DNA of 45,046 bases from JBCBSZ01 sp039185015 (lineage in GTDB: Bacteria > Actinomycetota > Acidimicrobiia > Acidimicrobiales > Poriferisodalaceae): positions 1 through 45,046 of the forward strand of contig JBCDAU010000044.1 in NCBI GenBank assembly GCA_039185015.1. The letters run 5' to 3'. Position 1 is the stretch's first letter. Each line of letters starts with the position of its first letter. The position numbers and the translations under genes were made by a program. Below are positions 24,861 to 32,410 of the stretch, piece after piece. The notes beneath the pieces are model-generated. The model was given only the letters and a program-made list of their open reading frames with translations. It did no database searches and was not told the DNA's origin.

Positions 24861-25558
24861 GACTCACGCTCCCTCGACCGCCAGTTGGCGATGGCGTCGG
24901 GTTGACGGAGGTAGACGGCCTCGACCTCGCGGGGCTGGACGAACGCTTCACGGAGCGCCGCTGCGTGGGCCAGCTGCACCAGCGACTGAGCCGACGGGTA
25001 CTGCAGGCCACGCTCGCCGATCTCGACCCCGACGGGTCGGGACAGCACGTCGGCGTAGCGGATCGCCCCGTCGCCGACGAGGAGCGCGTCCTCCGACACG
25101 GCGACGAGGTCACCGGCCAACTCGTCCGGCGTGCACACCACGGGTTCGGTGAGGCGCTGGATGCCACCGGGCACCTGGCGGTAGGCGGCGTGGAACACCT
25201 CGCCGCGCCGGGCGTCGATGACGGCCACGATCCGACGGCTGCAGTAGCGGACCGGGAACGCGACCAGGTCGAGGGACGAGACCGGCACCATCGGCACCCG
25301 CAGCGCATGCGCGAGCGCCTTCGCCGTGGCCAGACCCACCCGCATGCCGGTGAAGAGCCCGGGACCGACGTCGACGGCGAGCACCCCGATCTCTTCGAGG
25401 TCGACGCGGGCCTGCTCGGAGACGAACCGGATCGCTGGCGCGAGCGTCTCGGCGTGGCGCCGGTCGCGAGCGGAGTGGAAGGAGGCCAACACCCCCTCGT
25501 GACCGCCGATGGCCACGCCGACCTGCGGGGTCGCAGTCTCGATGCCCAGGACCAGCAT
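24857..25558 (-). CDS. tsaB: t6A biosynthesis protein TsaB
   Basis: A 233-aa inactive-ASKHA partner of TsaD. The N-terminus MLVLGIETATPQVGVAIGG, then HAETLAPAI and DVGPGLFTGMRVGLATAKALAHAL, are the TsaB pattern. It dimerises with TsaD and is needed for threonylcarbamoyl transfer. ATG 25558 follows the tsaE stop with no bases between (TAG-ATG). The C-terminal part is divergent, as usual. Confidence 0.95.
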   Translation of the reverse strand: MLVLGIETATPQVGVAIGGHEGVLASFHSARDRRHAETLAPAIRFVSEQARVDLEEIGVLAVDVGPGLFTGMRVGLATAKALAHALRVPMVPVSSLDLVAFPVRYCSRRIVAVIDARRGEVFHAAYRQVPGGIQRLTEPVVCTPDELAGDLVAVSEDALLVGDGAIRYADVLSRPVGVEIGERGLQYPSAQSLVQLAHAAALREAFVQPREVEAVYLRQPDAIANWRSRERES

Positions 25559-26044
25559 CTACGCCCCCGCCGTCCAGTGCGAGAGCGCCTGCTGGATGCG
25601 CGGGTTCCGCTCGACCCAGCTCGGGCCGGTGACGCTCACCTCGATGCGACGCTCGTCATCGTCGGTGCCGAAGGTGAGGGTCAGCTCGAGGTACTCGCGA
25701 TCGACCTCGCCGCGGACCCGCTCGCCCCACTCCACGACCATGACCCCACCGTCGTCGAGCACCTCGGGGAGTGCCAACTCGAACACCTCACCTGCGCTCT
25801 CCAGCCGGTAGGCATCGACGTGATGCAGGGTCAGACGTCCCTCGTAGTGCTGCATGATCGTGAAGGTGGGACTCGTCACCCGGTCGGCGACCAGCAGACC
25901 GCGACCGAGACCCTGGACGAAGGCCGTCTTGCCGGCCCCGAGGTCGCCCGACAGCAGCACGAGATCGCCGTCGCGCAGCACCGGGGCGAGCGCGGCAGCG
26001 AGCGATCTGGTCTCGTCGACCGACGACGTACGCAGGGAGAACAC
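25559..26044 (-). CDS. tsaE: t6A biosynthesis ATPase TsaE
   Basis: A 161-aa P-loop ATPase of the t6A complex. Walker A is GDLGAGKT (33-40); SPTFTIMQHYEG and LHHVDAYRL follow, and VVEWGERV is the C-terminal TsaE mark. The start chosen is GTG 26044 (VFSLRTSSVDETRSLAAALA), which matches usual TsaE length. A frame extension to 26101 is possible but would approach the divergent gene. It is the first gene of the operon; TACCAT lies 9 bases before the GTG. Confidence 0.94.
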   Translation of the reverse strand: MFSLRTSSVDETRSLAAALAPVLRDGDLVLLSGDLGAGKTAFVQGLGRGLLVADRVTSPTFTIMQHYEGRLTLHHVDAYRLESAGEVFELALPEVLDDGGVMVVEWGERVRGEVDREYLELTLTFGTDDDERRIEVSVTGPSWVERNPRIQQALSHWTAGA

Positions 26045-26124
26045 CGGCGTTCCATGGTACGACGCCGCCCGTCCGGAGGTGCACCGACGAGGGCTCCACA
26101 CGCTGCCCGTGAGAGGATCGAAGG

Positions 26125-27171
26125 ATGCGCATCTCCACCCTCCTCAACTACTCGGGCGGCTTCCGGGACGCCGTCGACGAGGTCGTCGCCCTCGAGCAGG
26201 CCGGCCTCGACGTCGTCTGGGTGCCCGAGGCCTACGCCTTCGACGCGCCGAGCGCGATGGGCTTCCTCGCTGCGAAGACGGAGCGGGTGACGATCGCATC
26301 CGGCATCGTGCCGATCTACACGCGCACGCCCACGCTGCTGGCCATGACCGCTGCGGGCATCGACGCGCTGTCCGACGGACGCTGCATGCTCGGGCTCGGC
26401 GCCTCGGGTCCGCAGGTCATCGAGGGCTTCCACGGCGTGCCCTACGACGCACCGGTCGCCCGGACCCGGGAGATCATCGAGATCTGCCGCTCGGTCTGGC
26501 GCCGCGAGCGTCTCGACCACCACGGCCGCCACTACGACATGCCGCTGCCCGAGGGACAGGGCACGGGCCTCGGCAAGCCGCTGAAGCTCATCACGCACCC
26601 CGTGCGCGACGACATCCCGATCGCCATCGCCGGGCTCGGCCCGCGCAGTGTCGAGCTCACCGCCGCCGTCGCCGATGCGTGGCTCCCGGCGTTCTACACG
26701 GCCGAGGCGGCCAAGGACGTCTGGGGCGAGGCGCTCGCCGCCGGGAGCGCCGAGCGCGCTGCCGACCGGGCGCCGCTCGAGATCTTCGCCGGTGGTGCGG
26801 TGGCCGTCGGCGACGGCACCGAGCCACTGCGTGACCTGGCCCGCCCGCAGGTGGCGCTCTATGTGGGTGGCATGGGTGCCCGGGAGAAGAACTTCTACAA
26901 CGACATCTTCCGCCGCTCCGGCTACGAGGCCGCCGCCGACGAGATCCAGGAGCTCTACCTCGCCGGCAAGAAGGACGAGGCGGCGGCGGCGATCCCCGAC
27001 GAGTACCTCGCGAAGGCCTCTCTCGTGGGGCCCCGTGGCTTCGTCGCCGAGCGACTCGCCGCGCTGAAGGAGTCCGGGGTCAACGCGCTCAACGTGAGCT
27101 TCCTCGGCCGCACCGTCGAGGAGCGGGTCGCGCAGTGCGCCGAGCTGCGGGAGCTCGTCGACGCCACCTGA
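26125..27171 (+). CDS. LLM-class F420-dependent oxidoreductase
   Basis: A 348-aa (beta/alpha)8 luciferase-like protein. MRISTLLNYSGGFRDAVDEVVALEQAGLDVVWVPEAYAFDAPSAMGFLAAKTERVTIASGIVPIYTRTP is the F420-type LLM N-terminus; GRCMLGLGASGPQVIEGFHG and IPIAIAGLGPRSVELTAAVADAWLP complete the coenzyme pocket. Substrate is unknown. It implies that the host makes coenzyme F420. GAGGAT lies 6 bases before the ATG. It is divergent from tsaE (80-base gap). Confidence 0.92.
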   Translation: MRISTLLNYSGGFRDAVDEVVALEQAGLDVVWVPEAYAFDAPSAMGFLAAKTERVTIASGIVPIYTRTPTLLAMTAAGIDALSDGRCMLGLGASGPQVIEGFHGVPYDAPVARTREIIEICRSVWRRERLDHHGRHYDMPLPEGQGTGLGKPLKLITHPVRDDIPIAIAGLGPRSVELTAAVADAWLPAFYTAEAAKDVWGEALAAGSAERAADRAPLEIFAGGAVAVGDGTEPLRDLARPQVALYVGGMGAREKNFYNDIFRRSGYEAAADEIQELYLAGKKDEAAAAIPDEYLAKASLVGPRGFVAERLAALKESGVNALNVSFLGRTVEERVAQCAELRELVDAT

Positions 27172-27254
27172 CCTCCTGATGTCTTGAATGCCCCAGCGAC
27201 GTGCCGACCTGGAACCCGTCAGCAGAGGCAAGGTCACGAGACCGGGGGCACACG

Positions 27255-28799
27255 ATGGGCGCGAGGTCCGATCTATCGAAGTCCGACATTGCCGCGCGGT
27301 GGGACGCGATCAATCGGAGCCAGGCCGTCATCGAGTTCGAGCTCGACGGCACGATCAAGCACGCCAACGACAACTTCCTCGATGCGATGGGGTACACCCT
27401 CGACGAGGTCAAGGGGAAGCATCACCGCATCTTCGTCGACGCGGACTACGCCGCGTCCGCCGAGTACCGCGAGTTCTGGGCGAAGCTCGGCTCCGGCGAG
27501 TTCCACGCCGGCGACTACCGGCGGGTCGCGAAGGACGGTCACGACGTCTGGATCAACGCGACCTACAACCCGATCATGCAGAAGGGCAAGCCGGTCGGCG
27601 TGATCAAGTTCGCCTCGGACATCACGGCGCAGAAGCTGCTCGACGCCGACCGCGGCGGCCAGCTGGCGGCCCTGGACGCCTCGATGGCGACGATCGAGTT
27701 CGACCTCGACGGCACCATCTTGACGGCCAACCCGAACTTCTGCGTCGCGATGGGGTACTCCGTCGACGAGATCGTCGGGAAGCATCACCGGATCTTCGCC
27801 GAACCCAGCTACGCGAACAGCGCCGAGTACGCCGACTTCTGGCGCCGGCTCCGTGGCGGCGAGTACTTCAGCGGCGAGTTCCGTCGCATCAAGAAGGACG
27901 GCGACGAGATCTGGATCCAGGCCACCTACAACCCCATCGCCGATGCGAAGGGCGAGTACTACAAGGTCGTCAAGTTCGCGACCGACATCACCGCCTCGAA
28001 GCAGGCGATGCAGGTCGCCGGCCGGGCGGTCGACCTCGCCGCGGCATCGGCCCAGATCGGTCAGCTGAGCGGTGCGTTGCGCGGTGACGCCGAGCGCACC
28101 TCCGACCAGATCCACAACGCCGCCGCCGCCGCCGAGGAGATCACCGCCAGCCTCGAGACGCTGAGCATCTCCACCGAGGACGTGCGGACCGGGGTCGGTG
28201 AGGTGGCCGACGGCGCCAGCTCGGTGGCCAAGGTCGCCGACGAGGCGGTCGAGATCGCTCGCCAGACGAACGAGACGGTCGAGAAGCTCGCCCGGTCGAG
28301 CGCCGAGATCGGCGACGTCGTGCGCCTCATCACCGGCATCGCCGAGCAGACCAACCTGCTGGCCCTCAACGCCTCGATCGAGGCGGCCCGGGCCGGCGAC
28401 GCCGGCCGGGGGTTCGCCGTCGTGGCCGCCGAGGTGAAGGACCTCGCCGAGCAGACCGGTCGAGCCACGACCGACATCGCCACCCGCATCGAGGCGACCC
28501 AGCGGGACTCCAGCGACGCCGCGACGGCGGTCGAGGAGATCACCACGACGGTCGCGAAGATCAGCGAGCTCCAGCAGGAGATCACCACCTCCATCCTCGA
28601 GCAGCGCACGACCACCGAGGAGATGGCCCACAACATCGCCGATGCGGCGCAAGCGTCGATGGGCATCGCCGACACGATGACGTCGGTCGCTGCGCTCGCA
28701 CAGACCACGGCGGACAACGCCGAGGCGGCCGACACCGCAGCCGCCGAGACAACCCGCATCGCCGACGAGCTCCAGGCGATGGCGACCACCGACGCCTGA
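27255..28799 (+). CDS. Soluble methyl-accepting chemotaxis-type transducer with two PAS domains
   Basis: A 514-aa protein with no transmembrane segment. PAS 1 (about 15-128) and PAS 2 (about 138-248) are clear duplicates, both with KHHRIF, SAEY..FW, KDG..WI.ATYNPI and FA.DITA. The rest is an all-helical MCP signalling domain whose tip is IAEQTNLLALNASIEAARAGDAGRGFAVVAAEVKDLAEQ (362-400). The order PAS-PAS-MCP without a membrane anchor resembles P. aeruginosa BdlA. No che genes are nearby, so it is an orphan. ATG 27255 has a GGGGG upstream; GTG 27201 is an alternative adding 18 residues. Confidence 0.93.
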   Translation: MGARSDLSKSDIAARWDAINRSQAVIEFELDGTIKHANDNFLDAMGYTLDEVKGKHHRIFVDADYAASAEYREFWAKLGSGEFHAGDYRRVAKDGHDVWINATYNPIMQKGKPVGVIKFASDITAQKLLDADRGGQLAALDASMATIEFDLDGTILTANPNFCVAMGYSVDEIVGKHHRIFAEPSYANSAEYADFWRRLRGGEYFSGEFRRIKKDGDEIWIQATYNPIADAKGEYYKVVKFATDITASKQAMQVAGRAVDLAAASAQIGQLSGALRGDAERTSDQIHNAAAAAEEITASLETLSISTEDVRTGVGEVADGASSVAKVADEAVEIARQTNETVEKLARSSAEIGDVVRLITGIAEQTNLLALNASIEAARAGDAGRGFAVVAAEVKDLAEQTGRATTDIATRIEATQRDSSDAATAVEEITTTVAKISELQQEITTSILEQRTTTEEMAHNIADAAQASMGIADTMTSVAALAQTTADNAEAADTAAAETTRIADELQAMATTDA

Positions 28800-28814
28800 C
28801 CTGATCGGTTCTCC

Positions 28815-28852
28815 GACGACGCCGCTCCCGGTCCTCCGGGGGCGGCGTCGTC
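28815..28852. terminator. Bidirectional terminator hairpin
   Basis: GACGACGCCGC (28815-28825) pairs with GCGGCGTCGTC (28842-28852), and an inner CCCGG/CCGGG extends the stem. It lies between the MCP gene and the convergent peptidase gene. No T-tract is present. Confidence 0.7.
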
Positions 28853-28855
28853 GCG

Positions 28856-29713
28856 TCAGGGCACGGCGCTGCGGATGGCGTCGTCCACGGCCAGCACGGC
28901 GAGCAGTCGGACGAGCTCGACGGCGATCGGTCCGGCGGTACCGGTCGCACCGACCAGGGAAGCATCTCCGTCCCCGGCGGTGTGGACCGGCAGCAGCGCA
29001 CGCGCCATCCCGTCGTGCGCCGAGCGGGCGACGGCGTGGCAGCCGAGCGGATCGAGCTCCGCGTCGGTGACGACGGCGACGAGGGTCGTGTTGCCGGGAC
29101 CGAAGAGCCGTTCGTCCGGGACGGCTCCCTCGTCGAGATCCCGGAGCGCCCGGTCTGCGATGTCGCCGAAGGCATTGACCGCTGCGATCGCGGTGACCGT
29201 GACACCGTCCCTCCCCCGGCTCGCGATGCCGAGGCCCCCGTCCCGACGCGCCTCCGGACCGAGCCACTTGCGGACGGTCGCTCCGCAGCCGGCGCCGACG
29301 GCACCACCCGTGGGATCGGCCGTGGCGGCAGCACAGGCCGCCCGACCCTCCGTCGGGCCGGGCCGGCGGTCGCCGTCGCCGATGGCGAGGTCGTAGAGCG
29401 CGAGCGTCGGGACGATCGGCACCCGACCTCCGTCGGTCGGATACCCGCGGTCGTGATCGACCAACCACGCCATCACGCCGTCCGCGACGGCGAGCCCGAA
29501 GGCCGAGCCGCCCGTGAGCACGAACGCATCGGCATGGGAGACGAGCCGGGTCGGATCGAGCAACTCGGTCTCCCGGGCAGCCGGGGCCCCACCCCGCACC
29601 TCGCCCGACGCGGTCGTCCCGTCCGGCAACAGGATGACGGTGCACCCGGTCCGGGCTTCGGCGTCGTGCCAGTGGCCGACGGTGACGCCATCGGGCAGCA
29701 GGGTCACCGGCAC
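28856..29713 (-). CDS. P1/S58-family self-processing peptidase (DmpA-like)
   Basis: A 285-aa protein of the DmpA/OAT fold. Features are VRGGAPAARETELLDP, FVLTGGSAFGLAVADGVMAWL and GPGNTTLVAVVTDA. In this family autocleavage before a Ser/Thr frees the nucleophile; here the expected cut is N208/T209. Family members are aminopeptidases or amidases, and the substrate here is unknown. GTG 29713 overlaps the end of the nnr gene by 10 bases, so it is the last gene of that operon. Confidence 0.9.
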   Translation of the reverse strand: MPVTLLPDGVTVGHWHDAEARTGCTVILLPDGTTASGEVRGGAPAARETELLDPTRLVSHADAFVLTGGSAFGLAVADGVMAWLVDHDRGYPTDGGRVPIVPTLALYDLAIGDGDRRPGPTEGRAACAAATADPTGGAVGAGCGATVRKWLGPEARRDGGLGIASRGRDGVTVTAIAAVNAFGDIADRALRDLDEGAVPDERLFGPGNTTLVAVVTDAELDPLGCHAVARSAHDGMARALLPVHTAGDGDASLVGATGTAGPIAVELVRLLAVLAVDDAIRSAVP

Positions 29714-31038
29714 GACTCCAACGCGCCGCCGAGCTCGAGCAGGAGATCGCCGGCGACGACGCCCTCCCCACCGGCGAGACGAGCGGCGCGCCCGTGCACG
29801 AAGACCGCCGCAGCGGCCGCGCTCAGGGCAGGCACCCCACGGGCGAGGTAGGCCCCGATCAACCCTGTGAGGACGTCACCGGAGCCGGCGGTGGCGAGAC
29901 GCTGGTCGCCCTCGTCGACAGCGAGCACGTGCCCACCCGGATCCGCGATGACGGTCGTCGGTCCCTTCAGCACGACGACGACCCCGAGGTCCTCGGCGAG
30001 GCGGCGTGAGGCATCGAACCGATCGGCGCCCGGGCGGGCGCCCGTCATCGTTGCGAACTCGCCGTCATGAGGGGTGACGACGGTGGGCTGTGCACGTCGC
30101 CGCAGCACCTCGGCATCGACGAACCAGAGCGCATCGGCATCGAGCACCAACGGGACGGACGCACCGGCGACGAACATGCCGACCTCCTGGCGCGTCGCTT
30201 CGGATCGACCGAGCCCCGGACCGACCACCGCGGCGCCGAAGCGGTCGAGACCGTCGAGCACCTCGGCCGCCCAGCCGACCTCGGCGACCGTTCGGCTGAC
30301 GACCTCCTGGGGCCACCGGGCGCCGATTCCCGGCGATGAGGCGTGCACGATGCCGGCACCGCCCCGCATCGCCGCGCCGGCGGCGAGCAGCCCGGCGCCG
30401 TCCATGCCGGGGCTGCCGGCGACGACCCGGACGCCGCTTCGCCACTTGTGGGCGTCGGCCGGGCGCGGAGCGACCCACGCTGCGACGTCGGCGCTCTCGA
30501 CGAGCGCCGCGGACGGCAGCCCCACGTCGAGCCCGATGTCGGCGAGCTCGATCTCGCCGGCGTGCGGAGGGCCGGCGCCGAGGAGCAGGCCGGGCTTCAG
30601 CGCCGCGAACGTGACCGTCCGGACCGCGGGCAGGGCGGAGCCGTGGAGCTCGCCGGTGAGCCCGTCGACCCCTGACGGGATGTCGACGGCGAGCACGGGA
30701 GCCCGGACCTCGGGCGGCGTCCATGGTCGGCTCATCCCGGTCCCGAAGGCGGCGTCGATCACGAGGTCGGCGTCGGGGCGGACGGCCATCTCACCGCGGG
30801 GATCGATCACCTCGACGCGCACGCCTCGTGCGACCAGCCGTTCGGCGGCGATGATGCCATCGGCGCCGTTGTTCCCGGGGCCGGCCAACACCACGACCCG
30901 CCGCCCGTACGCGCCGCCGAGGAGGTCGAGCGCGCTCCTCGCCACCTCGGCTCCGGCACGAGCGATGAGCACCTCGACCGGTTCGGGCGCAGCGGCGTCG
31001 ACAGCCCGCATCTCGGCCGGGGTCGTGATCGGGATCAC
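29704..31038 (-). CDS. nnr: Bifunctional NAD(P)HX epimerase / ADP-dependent NAD(P)HX dehydratase
   Basis: A 444-aa metabolite-repair enzyme that restores hydrated NAD(P)H. The N-terminal YjeF epimerase domain shows VVVLAGPGNNGADGIIAAERL and VDIPSGVDGLTG. The C-terminal ribokinase-like dehydratase domain shows VVTPHDGEFATMTG, VVLKGPTTVIADP and ATAGSGDVLTGLIGAYLARG. The start is GTG 31038, in a GTGA overlap with the acpS stop. The frame stays open 20 codons upstream, but that lies within acpS. Domain order and size are typical of the fused enzyme. Confidence 0.96.
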   Translation of the reverse strand: MIPITTPAEMRAVDAAAPEPVEVLIARAGAEVARSALDLLGGAYGRRVVVLAGPGNNGADGIIAAERLVARGVRVEVIDPRGEMAVRPDADLVIDAAFGTGMSRPWTPPEVRAPVLAVDIPSGVDGLTGELHGSALPAVRTVTFAALKPGLLLGAGPPHAGEIELADIGLDVGLPSAALVESADVAAWVAPRPADAHKWRSGVRVVAGSPGMDGAGLLAAGAAMRGGAGIVHASSPGIGARWPQEVVSRTVAEVGWAAEVLDGLDRFGAAVVGPGLGRSEATRQEVGMFVAGASVPLVLDADALWFVDAEVLRRRAQPTVVTPHDGEFATMTGARPGADRFDASRRLAEDLGVVVVLKGPTTVIADPGGHVLAVDEGDQRLATAGSGDVLTGLIGAYLARGVPALSAAAAAVFVHGRAARLAGGEGVVAGDLLLELGGALESCR

Positions 31039-31409
31039 GACTCGGCCAGCACGATCGCCTGAGCGGAGGTGTCGGTGTGGGTGAGCGAGACGTGCCACCG
31101 CGTCACGCCGTGTTCGCGCTCGAGCCCAATGAGGAGGCCGGAGGTCCGCAGCAGCGGCGCACCAGAGTCGGCCCGGAGGATCTCGCAGTCGTGGAAGCCG
31201 AAGGCCCCGAGCCCGAGGCCGAGCGACTTCATCACCGCCTCCTTCGCAGCGAAGCGGGCGGCCAGCGACGGCGCGGGATCGACCCGCTCGGCGACGGCGG
31301 CGAGCTCGTCCGGTGAGAACAAGCGCTCGCGCATGGTGGTCCGACGTGCGAGCAGCTCGCGGAACCGGTCGATCTCGACGGCGTCGATCCCGACACCGAT
31401 CACCGCCAC
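31035..31409 (-). CDS. acpS: Holo-[acyl-carrier-protein] synthase
   Basis: A 124-aa enzyme transferring 4'-phosphopantetheine from CoA to acyl carrier proteins. Mg/CoA ligands are D9 (GVGIDAVEIDRF) and E57 (ARFAAKEAVMKSLG). The C-terminus WHVSLTHTDTSAQAIVLAE is canonical. The start is GTG 31409, 13 bases after the AKR stop. It overlaps nnr (GTGA), a frequent pairing in actinobacteria. Confidence 0.96.
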   Translation of the reverse strand: MAVIGVGIDAVEIDRFRELLARRTTMRERLFSPDELAAVAERVDPAPSLAARFAAKEAVMKSLGLGLGAFGFHDCEILRADSGAPLLRTSGLLIGLEREHGVTRWHVSLTHTDTSAQAIVLAES

Positions 31410-31422
31410 GTCGAACGGACCC

Positions 31423-32397
31423 TCAGGCGACGATCTCGTCGAGGCGGGCCATCACCTCGTCGGTCAGGAGCTCGACGACGTCCATGGCCGCGAAGTTCTC
31501 GTGGACCTGCGACTCCCGGCTCGCACCCGTGATGACGCTGGACACGTTCGGGTTCTTGGCGCACCAGGCGATGGCGAGCTGCGAGAGCGAGCAGCCGAGC
31601 TCGTCGGCCACACCCTTCAGCTCCCGCACGGTGGTGAGCGCGGCCTCGTCGGTCAGCTGGTCGCGCAACCAGCCGTACCCCTCGAGCGCGGCGCGCGAGT
31701 CCTCGGGGATGCCGTCGAGGTACTTGCCGGTCAGCAGGCCGGAGGCCAACGGCGACCAGATGGTCGTGCCCAGCCCGATGTCCTCGTACAGCCGGGCGTA
31801 CTCCCGCTCGACCCGACGACGGTGCAGCAAGTTGTACTGCGGCTGCTCGACGATCGGCTTGTGCAGGTGGTGACGTTCGGCGATCTCCCAGGCGGCACGG
31901 ATCTCGTCAGCGGTCCACTCGGAGGTGCCCCAGTAGAGGACCTTGCCGCTGCTGATCATGTCCGACATCGCCCAGACGGTCTCCTCGATGGGCGTGTCGG
32001 GATCGGCACGGTGGCAGTAGACGAGGTCGACGAAGTCGAGACCGAAGCGCTCGAGCGAGCCGTCGATCGCCTGCATGAGGTACTTGCGGTTCAGGGTGTT
32101 CCGCATGTTCGGGCCTGCGGTGAGCCCCCAGAAGAACTTGGTCGAGAGCACGTAGGACTCACGGGGCCAGCCGAGGCGGGCGAGCGCCTTGCCCATGATC
32201 TCCTCGGACTGACCGCCGGCGTACGCCTCGGCGTTGTCGAAGAAGTTGCAGCCGTGCTCCCACGCTGCCTGCATGCACGCCAGGGCGGTGTCGTCGGCGT
32301 CGGCCAGCTGAGGACCGAAGGTCACCCAGGACCCGAACGAGAGCGTGCTCACCTTGAGGCCGGCGCCGCCGAGGCGCCGATACGTCATGTCGACCAT
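31423..32397 (-). CDS. Aldo/keto reductase (Kv-beta-like)
   Basis: A 324-aa NADPH-dependent aldo/keto reductase. MTYRRLGGAGLKVSTLSFGSWVTFG is the Kv-beta/YghZ-type N-terminus. The catalytic tetrad is D54, Y59 (FFDNAEAYAGG), K87 (VLSTKFFWG) and H129 (VYCHRADPD). NADPH-binding parts are WSPLASGLLTGKY and SVITGASRESQVHEN. It has its own -10 (TAGCAT) 7 bases before the ATG at 32397; ATG 32388 is an alternative. It heads the AKR-acpS-nnr-S58 group. The physiological substrate is unknown. Confidence 0.93.
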   Translation of the reverse strand: MVDMTYRRLGGAGLKVSTLSFGSWVTFGPQLADADDTALACMQAAWEHGCNFFDNAEAYAGGQSEEIMGKALARLGWPRESYVLSTKFFWGLTAGPNMRNTLNRKYLMQAIDGSLERFGLDFVDLVYCHRADPDTPIEETVWAMSDMISSGKVLYWGTSEWTADEIRAAWEIAERHHLHKPIVEQPQYNLLHRRRVEREYARLYEDIGLGTTIWSPLASGLLTGKYLDGIPEDSRAALEGYGWLRDQLTDEAALTTVRELKGVADELGCSLSQLAIAWCAKNPNVSSVITGASRESQVHENFAAMDVVELLTDEVMARLDEIVA

Positions 32398-32404
32398 GCC
32401 GCCG

Positions 32405-32410
32405 ATGCTA
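32405..32410 (-). promoter_or_regulatory. -10 hexamer of the AKR gene, overlapping the upstream stop codon
   Basis: TAGCAT on the minus strand lies 7 bases before the AKR start. Its first three bases (32410-32408) are the TAG stop codon of the GlmS-like gene, so the promoter is built into the end of that gene. Confidence 0.5.
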
